In this document: piece by piece, positions 37,401-45,434 of the stretch
Layout of the letters: every line of letters starts with the position of its first letter
Position numbering within the stretch: position 1 is the first letter of the stretch
NCBI GenBank assembly: GCA_039105265.1
Contig: JAPFFF010000033.1
Span: forward strand, 1-64,000
Source of the DNA: Tritrichomonas musculus
Lineage: Eukaryota; Parabasalia; Tritrichomonadida; Tritrichomonadidae
DNA length: 64,000 bases
Direction: 5' to 3'
Translations under genes and position numbers: made by a program
Notes under the pieces: model-generated
Seen by the model: only the letters and a program-made list of their open reading frames with translations
Told to the model about the DNA's origin: nothing
Database searches by the model: none

Positions 37401-39551
37401 GCTGATAATATCATGACTATGCGTCGAGACTTAAATGTTGTTGGTGGAATCACAGATATATTAGCCTATGATTATGCTATATTGAAACAGACAGTTGATA
37501 ATCTAGTTGAACAAATGAGAATTCAAGCCATGTATAATGAATATACTGATAGTATTAAACAAGGTGTAGCTGTTGCAAATAGTATATTAAATATTTTAGC
37601 TTCAACGGTTTGTATTGCAAGTGCCCTTTCAACATTAAATATGTCCAATAACTCTGTAACTATTAATACATATCAAACAACACCATTTCCTGCTGGACCT
37701 GGAAGTGGAGGAGGAGGAGGTGGAGGTGGATATCCAGGTGATGGAGGTAGTGGATTTCAAGGTAAGTTTTTGGTGAATGTTGATTTGAAGGCTGATAAGA
37801 TGACTATGGAAAGATTTTTACCAACTACAACAACTGTTCAAAATCCTATTGCAGGAGCTATAGGAACCTTTTCAGCAACACAGGTTGTCCTTTCGACAAC
37901 ACATGCTTTAACTCAGTTAGGAAATGCTATTGCTACACTTGGTTCTAATGTCTTACGCTTCTTTAGGAATAGACCAGATACAAATGGAACTGAAACATTA
38001 AATATTAATTCATCCTCGATTACAATAACTGATAATGATAATGATAATACAACAAATACTATCACAACTACTGAGCAATCATTAGTGAGAACTCATAGAG
38101 AAGTTCAGCCACAAGTCCTTACAGATGAAACAGATGAGATTCGAACAGATATTACTGTACCACAAACTACAATGACAAATACAGCTTCAACTACGATTGC
38201 ACTTAGGAATCAAGTTCCTGTTATCAATATATCTGGAATCCAGTATACCTTAGAAGATATTGCAGATATGACAAGAGCAGAACGAAATGCATTAGTTGCT
38301 AATCATCCTGATATATTACGTATCCAATATCATGGAAGAGAGTTTTTTAATGTGTATGATTTGTTTTATAATAACCAACTCATTATCCATAATAATGTGT
38401 TTCAACGAAGAACTCTAATAAGACCAGCTGATATTGAGATGACAGATAGAATACATAGAGCTACTGATAATAATTGGTCAATAGAATGGGATGGAACAAC
38501 ATACACAGCGAGAGATATTGAACAATTATCTATGCAAGATAGATTAAATTTACCATTTGTACAAAATGGAGATATTGGATTAGAACCTTACTTGAATGAG
38601 CAAACAATGGAAGCTTGGATAAATATTATTGATCATAGAGGAGAGATGATTGATCCAATTGTTGCTACTATTGATTATTCAGCTCCAACAACAGCAAATA
38701 TTAGTGGAGGTCAAGTACGATTTGTTGGAATAAATTCACAAATTACTGTAAATGCAAATGGAGTTAGATATCAACATTATGACCTTGTTGCAACAACAGA
38801 TACTTGGACTGTACCAGGAACAACACCATCAATAACAGCAAGAATGATAGAACAAATGAGTGATGAACAAAGAGGAGAACTAATGGATAATATTTATTCT
38901 CATGGTAATCTTTTAGCTTTTAATGACACATTAGATGAAACAACTGGTGAAGAAATAACACAAGTATTATATAATGGAAATGTAGTTGCTACAATAGATA
39001 GAAGAAGACTACATGTAATTAATATTGTGAATGGAGTGATAGAAATGTACCAACAAGATGGTGTTATAAGTGCAACTACCCAGGTTATTATGGGAGCAGT
39101 AGGTTATGTTGCTAGAAGGTTCTTACATGGTCAATGGCAATTTGTTAGACATCACCCTGGTGATGCAGCAGCTATAGCAGGAGTAGCAGCAGAAGCATAT
39201 GTAGCAAATAGAATAGGATTATTTAATATTCCAAGTTGGTTCCGTCGTAATAATAACCCAGAAACTTTGGCTGTTGAAAATGAAAATGAAGATGAAGATG
39301 TATTAGAAAAGATTCTTGATTGGGCTTATCATGATGAAACTGATGATGAACCTGAACTTGAAATAACAATGGAGAATGCTGATAAGATGATGGTTTCATT
39401 TGATGTTTGTCTTAATATAGCTAAGACATATCGTGATTCATTAAAAGGTACAATTGCGTTTTTATGTGAAAAGATAAAAGAATTAGAAAGCAAGACATCA
39501 TTAGAAAGTAGAATCGCAGCACTAGAAAAGAAATGTGCTAATATAGAGTAA
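34410..39551 (+). CDS. M3 giant fibre-like protein 1
   Basis: A 1713-residue protein. Visible parts: a Thr/Asn-rich region with TNETTNET repeats (~255-290), a PT-repeat linker (TPDPTPTPTPTEPP, ~342-360), a helical region, and a long hydrophobic segment at about 573-617 (ILYVYVILVYAIAGGLGVGA) that could span a membrane. A module follows (YRPSQVYEESNYYCMRWDID, then FGHNWELTWDGKNWTG; later QQFYEVEPDPRKCTTI and SSKIIWADNIMTMRRDLNVV) that is shared with fibre 2 and the M2 fibre. Later come a poly-Gly stretch (~1097-1115) and a C-terminal coiled coil. Surface attachment is the likely role; the membrane-like segment is unusual for a fibre. Confidence 0.65.
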   Translation: MSLVLYSCKSKVASKLKSNDIEINIDEDELSIKNTINPDEMVHFNCLYNKAEIDEKLVGDYLEKHGGLESFGTLNIMAGKGIYTWNTDGTLTPKIQYCASLNKLYERLQDSATNLQVFLTKMREDVDSGIAPGAILNYFTGEINDKEIITESFDVSTHKKLIEALTQNNLGMLNVMNLMIKNIDDAPSIDWSKLSDLKIIVEHIDKTTQAITYKTDDKKPESMEAIIQDISTSNENISKWITNNTVNFTEIEPVKYVNETTNETTNETIYDINETKINNMKDFVNKTNTTAANITKWIDALNDQTISYETLLNLTGGNISMCLINKTTGEPEIHEVKIEIDETPEPTPDPTPTPTPTEPPKELVNKEDMVYVIPPIDELKKLEEYTIPKIIEPEVLKLTVSKYWLYSKKTIGWIKDLLYNIISTTLSLAKEPIKLTYKTIAFATKEFMKIIYNLFYFIWYGIDSIVDIAYEAVKDNEKVGVIFYIGGEDADADFKDVDLHQVIDEIKELTPRLNNKIDELKNEGIRMIKIAYSSFTLFWSNLWHFIVDFIMNYPNLVNNIIQIGGNWIDAQFWQYIGGYSDLILYVYVILVYAIAGGLGVGAFCLCVILIAALFEPIGRGAQWILNKITRHPPVPHARTLEVDDNDVVNTDDENSFDIVDPDGNKIVIEIDDDILEVFRNQYNSLVSKYQAIYDVVPSTSSTDSKYFTLKESDQLYLYRPSQVYEESNYYCMRWDIDKDYDIPLNLVFRFKDYLFGHNWELTWDGKNWTGNNCQNMCTEKISYMNTNDGAPALTIKHNERIGRWIKGTIKEDLTDDDNYAHILKDYLTNWRVVKKDGTILSEGITATFDSSSSGTFTQDGYKYEQARMYVDAPSGLNADDGLYVYADLNINGNITELKWDCHPTHCINSGVMHTYGSNPCLESFNYQREKRHSIKIIEGFNHKNIRIYIEKEFFEFDVKVNPFDIIIQQQFYEVEPDPRKCTTISTDYNIYSSKIIWADNIMTMRRDLNVVGGITDILAYDYAILKQTVDNLVEQMRIQAMYNEYTDSIKQGVAVANSILNILASTVCIASALSTLNMSNNSVTINTYQTTPFPAGPGSGGGGGGGGYPGDGGSGFQGKFLVNVDLKADKMTMERFLPTTTTVQNPIAGAIGTFSATQVVLSTTHALTQLGNAIATLGSNVLRFFRNRPDTNGTETLNINSSSITITDNDNDNTTNTITTTEQSLVRTHREVQPQVLTDETDEIRTDITVPQTTMTNTASTTIALRNQVPVINISGIQYTLEDIADMTRAERNALVANHPDILRIQYHGREFFNVYDLFYNNQLIIHNNVFQRRTLIRPADIEMTDRIHRATDNNWSIEWDGTTYTARDIEQLSMQDRLNLPFVQNGDIGLEPYLNEQTMEAWINIIDHRGEMIDPIVATIDYSAPTTANISGGQVRFVGINSQITVNANGVRYQHYDLVATTDTWTVPGTTPSITARMIEQMSDEQRGELMDNIYSHGNLLAFNDTLDETTGEEITQVLYNGNVVATIDRRRLHVINIVNGVIEMYQQDGVISATTQVIMGAVGYVARRFLHGQWQFVRHHPGDAAAIAGVAAEAYVANRIGLFNIPSWFRRNNNPETLAVENENEDEDVLEKILDWAYHDETDDEPELEITMENADKMMVSFDVCLNIAKTYRDSLKGTIAFLCEKIKELESKTSLESRIAALEKKCANIE

Positions 39552-39580
39552 ATGATGTAGTTAATTTTTTTTGGATCAAA

Positions 39581-42500
39581 ATGAATGATACTACGACTAG
39601 TTTCATAGGTGACATACAATTCAAAGTAGGAGATATAACTAGAAAAGCAAGTGAATTATTAACTCTGAGTGATTTGGATGGATATGTACAAACCGGACAT
39701 TTATTTAATGAAGTAGAAGGTTATCCCAAATATTATGTAAAACATGGAGATATTAATGTATATGAACCAACTTCAACAGATTCTATCCTAGATCCAGTCA
39801 TTATAATGAAGATAACTTTACCATCAACACTTAAGAGTAAATTACTGGAATCAACAACAAAAGTTAATGTATTCAAGATCCATATGCGAAATCTATTAAT
39901 AATGGATTGGCTTGGTAATGTATTAAATGATTTTATAGTATCTGTTGAAAATGGAAAATTTGTTTGTCCTGAACTCACTCATAATAAGGCTCGTGATTGC
40001 TATACTTATTCTACTCGTAATCGTGATGATCCTGAAATAATGTTTGATAAAGATCTTAATATCGAACCATATACATGTTATTTAAACGGTGATATCACTA
40101 TACATAATCTATTAAACGAAAACTCTTTAGTATCTCAAACTCCTGTTATCAAATGTAATGTAATAGATGCTGAAAACGCTTTATCATTACAGAAATCTGA
40201 TGTCTATTACTTTTATCGTCCAACTGTTATTGATTATGATGCTCATGTAAAGTATATGGATAATGAATTAGAATATGAATGTGAATGTTATAGAATGGTG
40301 TATAAGATACCAGATACGTATGAAATCCCTAATAATCTTACATTTAAATTTACTGAATATTGTTTTGGAAATAAATGGGCTTTAACATGGAATGGTTCTA
40401 ATTGGATTGGTGATAGTATGCAAGGTAGATTTCAGAGTAAAATCATAGCAAAATGTAAAACACGAGATCCAGAGAAAGATGGATACGGAGCTACTGGTTG
40501 TATGGTAGCTGTTAAACGTGATACATTAAATAGTAGAGCAATTCCTGAAGACAATAATGGTTTAGCATATTCGTTAATGAATCAATGTTCAAAAATTGGT
40601 AAATATGAGACAATGATCCAATTTCATGATGGTAGTATAGTTAAAGGGTCAGATTATGAGCTTGTCATTGGATTTAGTAGCGTACTTCATGGAGCTAAAA
40701 TGGATGGTTATGACCTTGTTTCTATGGGATGTAATTATAAAAACTATTCAACATCTAAACTTAAAGTAGATGATATAGAATTATTATATCTGGATCTTAC
40801 TCTTCCTGGTCAAGAACACGGTATGAGATTATCATTTACAGTTGGTGAAGTACATCGTAAAGGAGATGTTTACAATAGAGGGTATGTAGACCTAAAAGGA
40901 GCATTAGATACTATAGAGAGAGTGAATTATGTATGGAACATGACACCAAAATACACACCAACTAATGCTAGTGGTGAAGCGTATAGTAATCGTGATATTG
41001 TACTCTATTTACGTCATGACTATACAGATCCGATAGATGAAGTTAATTGGGATTCATCAACAAATGCTTTTGCTTATATCATTAATCAACAATTTTATGA
41101 AGTATCGCCAAATCCTAATGCTGCTACTACATTATATACAGACTTCAATATCACTTCTTCTAAGATTATTACAGCAGATAACATTACTACTATGAGATCT
41201 GATCTTAATCTTGTAACTAATAATGTTGATGTAGTATCGTATGATGTTAAAGAAGTAAAGAGTAAGGTAGATGCTCTTGGTTCACAAATGACAGAACAAC
41301 AAGCTAAGACCAAGTATTTAGAGAAAGAAGTGGATAAGATAGATATGAAAGCTAATGTTGGTATTGCTTTAGGTGCTGTTGGTTGTGTATTAGGTGCTAC
41401 AGGAATAGGTGTTGCTGGAAAAGCATTATCATTTGCTCGTGCAGGTAGAGAGTTAATCAATACTGTAACTAAAGTGTCTGATGTAGGTGCTGATGTTGTA
41501 GAAGATATAGCTGGTAAACTAACTGGTGAATTGCCAGATATTGGTGCTGATCCTTTCTTTGGAGATATGATTTCTATTCCAATTCAGAGATCATTATTAA
41601 GATCAATAGCAACAACAACAGACAAAGATAAATTAAATGCAATAATAGAATGGTGTGATAAGGAGTATGTACCTGTTAATGAAATAAACTTTACTGATGA
41701 ACTTGATGATCCGTCCAAAGTTGCTATGACATTAACATCAACAATAGATATGTGTAATCGATTCCGTCATACGATGAAACCAATGATAAAAACATTAGCA
41801 ACTACTGTAGAGAAGAGTGTGTCATCAACAGATTTGGTTAGAGATGACATAATAGATGTTGTTGGTAAATATGTCAATGGCGAGGTTCATTTGGAAGCAG
41901 AAGATGTTATCACAGATGGAATAATCAAAGCACGATTTTTGGTGCAAAAAGTTAGTGAATACAATGATGTAGATTATGAAGAGAATATAGTTACTATTAA
42001 TATTACTGGTGGAACAATTAATTACCAAGGAACAACAGATTTTCCTAGCTGCGTAATGAATGACAAAACATTTGTTATATCAAACCCAAATAACCTTAGA
42101 GTCGGTGGAATACAGATTAAAGAAAATACGACAAAAAGAAGAATGGAATTCACCATAAATGATTTAGCATATACTTGTGATATAAATGCTTTACATAAGA
42201 AGATAGATACATTAAATGAGCAGATAGAAAAGAATGATACAGCTCTAGCTACTACTTTAAATGAATTCCCAACTGTTGATGAAGTAAATGAAGCATTAGA
42301 TGAATTAAAAAATAATATGGTTAATATGGATAACCTGTATACAAAAGAGGAAGCGGATGCAAAATATCGAAGCAAAAATGATTTGATATACAAAGAATCT
42401 ATTGAAGTGCCATTTGAAAATGTACAAGATAGTTCAGGAACGTGGGAAGTCAAAATAAAATTGAATAGTGGAACTCGTCTTGTTGGAACAATTTCAAATA

Positions 42501-43312
42501 ACGATGGCTTTGTAAAAGAGTTTGATTATTTGTTTGATTATAATGGTGTTATCACTGAAGATGGAGATGTTAATATAGATTTTGATATTGATGGAACAAC
42601 TTATTACTTAACTTATTATAAAAGTGATAGTAATGGTCTGTGCTTTTATATCGATAACGGGGCAGACTATTTTGATACCAAATTAATATTAGCGGAAAAA
42701 ATATTGAAGCATGATAAAATAGCATTGAAAAGTGAGATTCCTGAACCTGTTGATTTGACCAATTATGCATTGAAAAGTGAAAATGATGAACTGAAGACAA
42801 AATTAAATAATTATATTAAATCTCAACAAGATTTAGCCAAGTTAGTAGGTGATAATGTTACTAAAATCGTAACAATGAACAGTCAGATATCAAATCTACA
42901 ACATGAGAATGAATCATTAAAAGCTAGGTTAGACGCGTTAGTGAATAAATTAACACTAATTAAGTATACATTTAGTGTACCAAATAGTACAAGTATTCGT
43001 TATCAATTCGAAAAACAACTTGATGCATATGATGGAACACTCTATTTGACTTATAATGAAACCAGAGATAATGTTACCAGTGTAAACGAAATCAAAATCA
43101 ATATATCATTCAACGTTAATAATTCACCTAAGTTTGAATATCAATGTGAACCAACTAAGATCTGGTTAAACAATATTGAATTTCCATTAAGTAGTGGCAA
43201 TTTAGTGGTTAATGCAACAGCTAATTTCATAGCGATTAATTCGTCATTCTTTACATCAAATGGTATCTTACTTGAAGATAACACTAAGAATGAAATACAT
43301 TCATTACTATAA
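39581..43312 (+). CDS. M3 giant fibre-like protein 2
   Basis: A 1243-residue protein. Its N-terminal half (YYVKHGDINVYEPTSTDSIL, YECECYRMVYKIPDTYEIP, FGNKWALTWNGSNWIGD) and middle module (QQFYEVSPNPNAATTLYTDF, SSKIITADNITTMRSDLNLV) are paralogous to fibre 1. Then a Gly/Ala-rich hydrophobic stretch (GVGIALGAVGCVLGATGIGV-like, ~residues 590-615), heptads (KKIDTLNEQIEKNDTALATT) and tail-fibre-type repeats (IALKSEIPEPVDLTNYALKS). In M2 the corresponding sequence is one continuous gene with fibre 1. It starts 29 bases after fibre 1, behind a T8 tract, and its stop lies at the edge of the right TIR. Confidence 0.68.
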   Translation: MNDTTTSFIGDIQFKVGDITRKASELLTLSDLDGYVQTGHLFNEVEGYPKYYVKHGDINVYEPTSTDSILDPVIIMKITLPSTLKSKLLESTTKVNVFKIHMRNLLIMDWLGNVLNDFIVSVENGKFVCPELTHNKARDCYTYSTRNRDDPEIMFDKDLNIEPYTCYLNGDITIHNLLNENSLVSQTPVIKCNVIDAENALSLQKSDVYYFYRPTVIDYDAHVKYMDNELEYECECYRMVYKIPDTYEIPNNLTFKFTEYCFGNKWALTWNGSNWIGDSMQGRFQSKIIAKCKTRDPEKDGYGATGCMVAVKRDTLNSRAIPEDNNGLAYSLMNQCSKIGKYETMIQFHDGSIVKGSDYELVIGFSSVLHGAKMDGYDLVSMGCNYKNYSTSKLKVDDIELLYLDLTLPGQEHGMRLSFTVGEVHRKGDVYNRGYVDLKGALDTIERVNYVWNMTPKYTPTNASGEAYSNRDIVLYLRHDYTDPIDEVNWDSSTNAFAYIINQQFYEVSPNPNAATTLYTDFNITSSKIITADNITTMRSDLNLVTNNVDVVSYDVKEVKSKVDALGSQMTEQQAKTKYLEKEVDKIDMKANVGIALGAVGCVLGATGIGVAGKALSFARAGRELINTVTKVSDVGADVVEDIAGKLTGELPDIGADPFFGDMISIPIQRSLLRSIATTTDKDKLNAIIEWCDKEYVPVNEINFTDELDDPSKVAMTLTSTIDMCNRFRHTMKPMIKTLATTVEKSVSSTDLVRDDIIDVVGKYVNGEVHLEAEDVITDGIIKARFLVQKVSEYNDVDYEENIVTINITGGTINYQGTTDFPSCVMNDKTFVISNPNNLRVGGIQIKENTTKRRMEFTINDLAYTCDINALHKKIDTLNEQIEKNDTALATTLNEFPTVDEVNEALDELKNNMVNMDNLYTKEEADAKYRSKNDLIYKESIEVPFENVQDSSGTWEVKIKLNSGTRLVGTISNNDGFVKEFDYLFDYNGVITEDGDVNIDFDIDGTTYYLTYYKSDSNGLCFYIDNGADYFDTKLILAEKILKHDKIALKSEIPEPVDLTNYALKSENDELKTKLNNYIKSQQDLAKLVGDNVTKIVTMNSQISNLQHENESLKARLDALVNKLTLIKYTFSVPNSTSIRYQFEKQLDAYDGTLYLTYNETRDNVTSVNEIKINISFNVNNSPKFEYQCEPTKIWLNNIEFPLSSGNLVVNATANFIAINSSFFTSNGILLEDNTKNEIHSLL

Positions 43313-43614
43313 AGTATTATTTTTCATTTATTATTTTTCATTTATTATTTATTATTTTTGTATTGTCATTTTTTTATTTTACATTTACTTTTTACTTTTT
43401 TTTTTTTTTTTTATTTTTTATTTTCAATATGAAGTAAGTTAATTTTAAGATTAACTTTTAATTAACTTGTGATATTATTAACTTTTTGATATCATAAGTT
43501 TTTGAAATGATATTTGGTCATTTCAGTTAGCGCGAACTAGCAGCTGAAGGAGAGCTGGGGGAGCGAGTGGTTAGGCTGGGCGAAGGCACAGAGCACAGCC
43601 TAACGTATACTACT
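43310..43614 (-). repeat. M3 right terminal inverted repeat
   Basis: Inverse of 19892-20222 with two rather than four copies of the 14-nt repeat and a slightly longer T run. It ends CACAGCCTAACGTATACTACT. Confidence 0.92.
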
Positions 43615-43619
43615 TTTAA
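43615..43619. repeat. M3 target-site duplication, right copy (TTTAA)
   Basis: Matches 19887-19891. Confidence 0.85.
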
Positions 43620-43631
43620 ATCCTGATATGT

Positions 43632-43646
43632 ATCTCCACCTGGGAA
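43632..43646. repeat. right arm of the 15-bp inverted repeat around M3
   Basis: ATCTCCACCTGGGAA, the exact inverse of 19840-19854. Confidence 0.8.
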
Positions 43647-43686
43647 TTGAAGAAGAAGAAAGAATTCCGTATATGACCTTTCTTTT

Positions 43687-43793
43687 AACCTAGCACGACC
43701 GGAACGCATTAGCGAACATCATCTAGATGTGGAATTATAATGGCTCTTCTTTCAACCTAGCACGACCGGAACGCATTAGCGAACATCATCTAG
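43687..43793 (+). repeat. two identical 40-bp direct repeats
   Basis: 43687-43726 and 43754-43793, each starting AACCTAGCACGACC and ending GAACATCATCTAG, 67 bases apart. They are flanked by the arms of the 12-bp inverted repeat TTCCGTATATGA / TCATATACGGAA. Confidence 0.9.
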
Positions 43794-43845
43794 GGACGAG
43801 ATCATATACGGAACCTCTCAGAAGAATATGAAGAATTTCACAAAT

Positions 43846-43926
43846 AAAAACGGCCCGTAGCAGAATCGAACCAGGTACTCCGGATTACCGTGGAAACGCC
43901 TTACCACTGAGCCGTGTTAGCGCTAA
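43846..43926 (-). ncRNA. tRNA-like Pol III unit in M2
   Basis: Read on the minus strand: GGCTCAGTGGTAAGGC (A box, within 43898-43913), GGTTCGATTC (B box, 43863-43872 region) and a TTTTT terminator about 15 bases further. The A/B spacing is tRNA-like. Possible stems are ACGGC/GCCGT at the ends, GTGG/CCAC and GGTA/TACC inside. A standard cloverleaf with a paired T stem does not form, so it is either a diverged tRNA relic or a tRNA-shaped Pol III RNA. The M3 unit at 27108-27176 has the same layout. Confidence 0.45.
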
Positions 43927-44060
43927 CAAAGAAATGGGTCCATATATGGATTTATTCATAAGAGGTTGTCACTTTTTGGCTTGGAGACGCTATCTCACGA
44001 TAGGAGGCACTTAGAGCGGTTTTGACGATAGATTTGGGATATCGTTTTCGACGGTTATGA

Positions 44061-44107
44061 GGTCGATTTATTTGACCTTAACCGCCATGGTCAATTTATT
44101 TGACCTT
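44061..44107 (+). repeat. duplicated small hairpin GGTC-n-TTGACC
   Basis: GGTCGATTTATTTGACCTT (44061-44079) and GGTCAATTTATTTGACCTT (44089-44107). The second forms a perfect GGTCAA/TTGACC stem with a five-base loop; the first has one stem mismatch. Confidence 0.75.
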
Positions 44108-44240
44108 CCTGAGATATATAAAAATATGGGATTTTGGTATCGATTTTCAGAGAATCATATCTCAATGAATACTCAACCGATCGAGTCGTTCTATATATCA
44201 AATTAAAGCGCAGATCATGAAGAATCTAACGAGCTCTATG

Positions 44241-44580
44241 AGGCGACTATGGGAATTCCCATACTCGAAATATCACTGACGAAAACCATGAAATTTCATA
44301 TGTTACGACCATCTAGAACGATATATTGATAATCGTAAATTCATGATGATATATAGCGAAAATCGGCTGTTACGAGCCTCTCAGCTCTAGTGCGGAAATT
44401 TCCGCACTAGAAATATCATTAATGAAAACCATGGATTTTCCCTATCTACGACCATCATGGAGCGTTTCATGAAATAACCCCAAAACCATTGATACAGGTG
44501 TTGATAAAAAATCAAATATATAGATCCTAAATCGACTACGAGAATTCTCGTAGTCGAAATATCATTAATGAAAACCACTA
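44241..44580 (+). repeat. three repeats, each with a perfect palindrome and a shared tail
   Basis: Palindromes at 44248-44263 (16 bp, centre GGAATTCC), 44386-44411 (26 bp, centre GGAAATTTCC) and 44532-44557 (26 bp, centre GAGAATTCTC). Each is followed directly or within four bases by GAAATATCAYTRAYGAAAAC or its AAATATCA core, and the first two also share a later TACGACCATC. The stem sequences differ between copies while staying perfectly self-complementary, so the structure rather than the sequence appears conserved. The last lies 88 bases upstream of the KilA-N start. Confidence 0.85.
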
Positions 44581-44585
44581 TTTTC

Positions 44586-44610
44586 GAGATCTCTAAAAAT
44601 AACCTCAAAC
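44586..44610 (+). promoter_or_regulatory. promoter-like module upstream of KilA-N gene
   Basis: GAGATCTCTAAAAATAACCT then CAAAC, identical to the block before the polymerase gene at 24 of 25 positions. It is followed by TATATTTAATCTAATTTTTTATC and the ATG at 44646. Confidence 0.55.
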
Positions 44611-44645
44611 TATATTTAATCTAATTTTTTATCTCTAATTCAAAT

Positions 44646-45389
44646 ATGTCTATAATTATTCGTGAACCAATCAACTGTGATTATGAATATATTCAGTATA
44701 ACAAGAAGTTACGAATTATTCATTCCATCGATGACGATATGTATCAAGTACAATCTATTATCGAAGCATGTAAGTCAAATAAGAGAGCGAACGAATGGTA
44801 TCGTAATAAAGAAACTCAATCGTTGATAGAAGCGTTTGAACATGATAGAGATTTAATGGGATCACCACCAGTTGATAACAGAATCAATACACCTAACGGG
44901 TTACGTGGTTTATATGTTCACAGGTTACTCGTTAACGATGTTGCTCGATGGGCATCACCACGATATGCTCTCCAGATATATAAACTCCTCGATCAGATGG
45001 CGACAGCTGAACGTGAAGAAATGGAGTCAACGATTCAACATCAACAACCACGTATGGTACCAAAGAATCACGAACATGATTATCGATATCTCATCTGGAA
45101 AGAACCTGTTTCGAGTAACTCAAACAGAGTTATATTACATCTAGTTCGTCGAAGTAAATCAACATTCGATCAAGTACGTAAACACTATGAAGATGAATCT
45201 GAAAGATGGTTCTATCGAGACAACCTTCCGATATCAATGTCAGTGAATAAAGATATTAAAGAGATCATAAAACAAATAGTTCCTATTGGTGAATATGAAA
45301 TGAATGGATGCGATATCAGATTACATTCTAAGTATCTTGATCAGTTCTATGAATCAATTAGTGAATACTTCAATCATTTTCAAAAGTAA
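44646..45389 (+). CDS. M2 KilA-N domain protein
   Basis: A 247-residue protein with a KilA-N DNA-binding domain at residues ~35-120: a SNKRANEWYRNKETQSLIEA segment, then GLRGLYVHRLLVNDVARWAS with PRYALQIYKLLDQ. This is the pattern found in large DNA virus and phage regulators. The C-terminal half (YRYLIWKEPVSSNSNRVILH, HYEDESERWFYRDNLPISMS) resembles the effector halves that accompany KilA-N in large viruses but is not assigned. It is likely a regulator. It sits behind the palindrome array and the polymerase-type promoter module. M3 has no counterpart. Confidence 0.8.
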   Translation: MSIIIREPINCDYEYIQYNKKLRIIHSIDDDMYQVQSIIEACKSNKRANEWYRNKETQSLIEAFEHDRDLMGSPPVDNRINTPNGLRGLYVHRLLVNDVARWASPRYALQIYKLLDQMATAEREEMESTIQHQQPRMVPKNHEHDYRYLIWKEPVSSNSNRVILHLVRRSKSTFDQVRKHYEDESERWFYRDNLPISMSVNKDIKEIIKQIVPIGEYEMNGCDIRLHSKYLDQFYESISEYFNHFQK

Positions 45390-45434
45390 GTTTGATTCGT
45401 ATATATTTTTATTTTTTAATTTAATCGCAAATAA

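Larger units (their letters stand above)
19892..43614. mobile_element. Maverick/Polinton M3 (looks whole, inserted in M2)
   Basis: 23,723 bp with inverted repeats of about 305-331 bp starting AGTAGTATACGTTAGGCTG and a TTTAA target duplication. Genes in order: unknown coiled-coil protein, integrase, ATPase, amphipathic protein, acidic/basic protein, capsid protein, HNH endonuclease, a non-coding repeat region, five small genes, bZIP-like protein, then polymerase B and a penton-like candidate on the minus strand, then two fibre-like genes on the plus strand. Every gene reads as a single open frame, so the element looks whole. Nearly identical TIRs, and its position inside M2, make it the youngest of the three. 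Confidence 0.94.
43615..44645. other. M2 hairpin-dense non-coding segment
   Basis: About 1 kb without a coding frame, lying between the last left-arm gene of M2 and the KilA-N gene once M3 is discounted. It holds, in order: one arm of the 15-bp inverted repeat (43632-43646), a 12-bp inverted repeat (TTCCGTATATGA near 43663 and TCATATACGGAA near 43804), two 40-bp direct repeats, a tRNA-like unit, two copies of a GGTC...GACC hairpin, three palindrome-bearing repeats and a promoter-like module. Confidence 0.75.

Noticed and set aside
41095-42800. Several minus-strand frames of 67-143 codons in M3 fibre 2
   Set aside because: They are antisense to a long conserved frame and have no recognisable features.
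43527-43709. Minus-strand frame in the M3 right TIR and M2 flank
   Set aside because: It crosses the element junction at 43614 and has low-complexity Ser/Pro content; chance frame.
43846-43926. A functional tRNA gene
   Set aside because: A and B boxes are good, but the T stem and a 7-bp acceptor stem do not pair, and no credible anticodon loop forms. Kept only as a tRNA-like unit.
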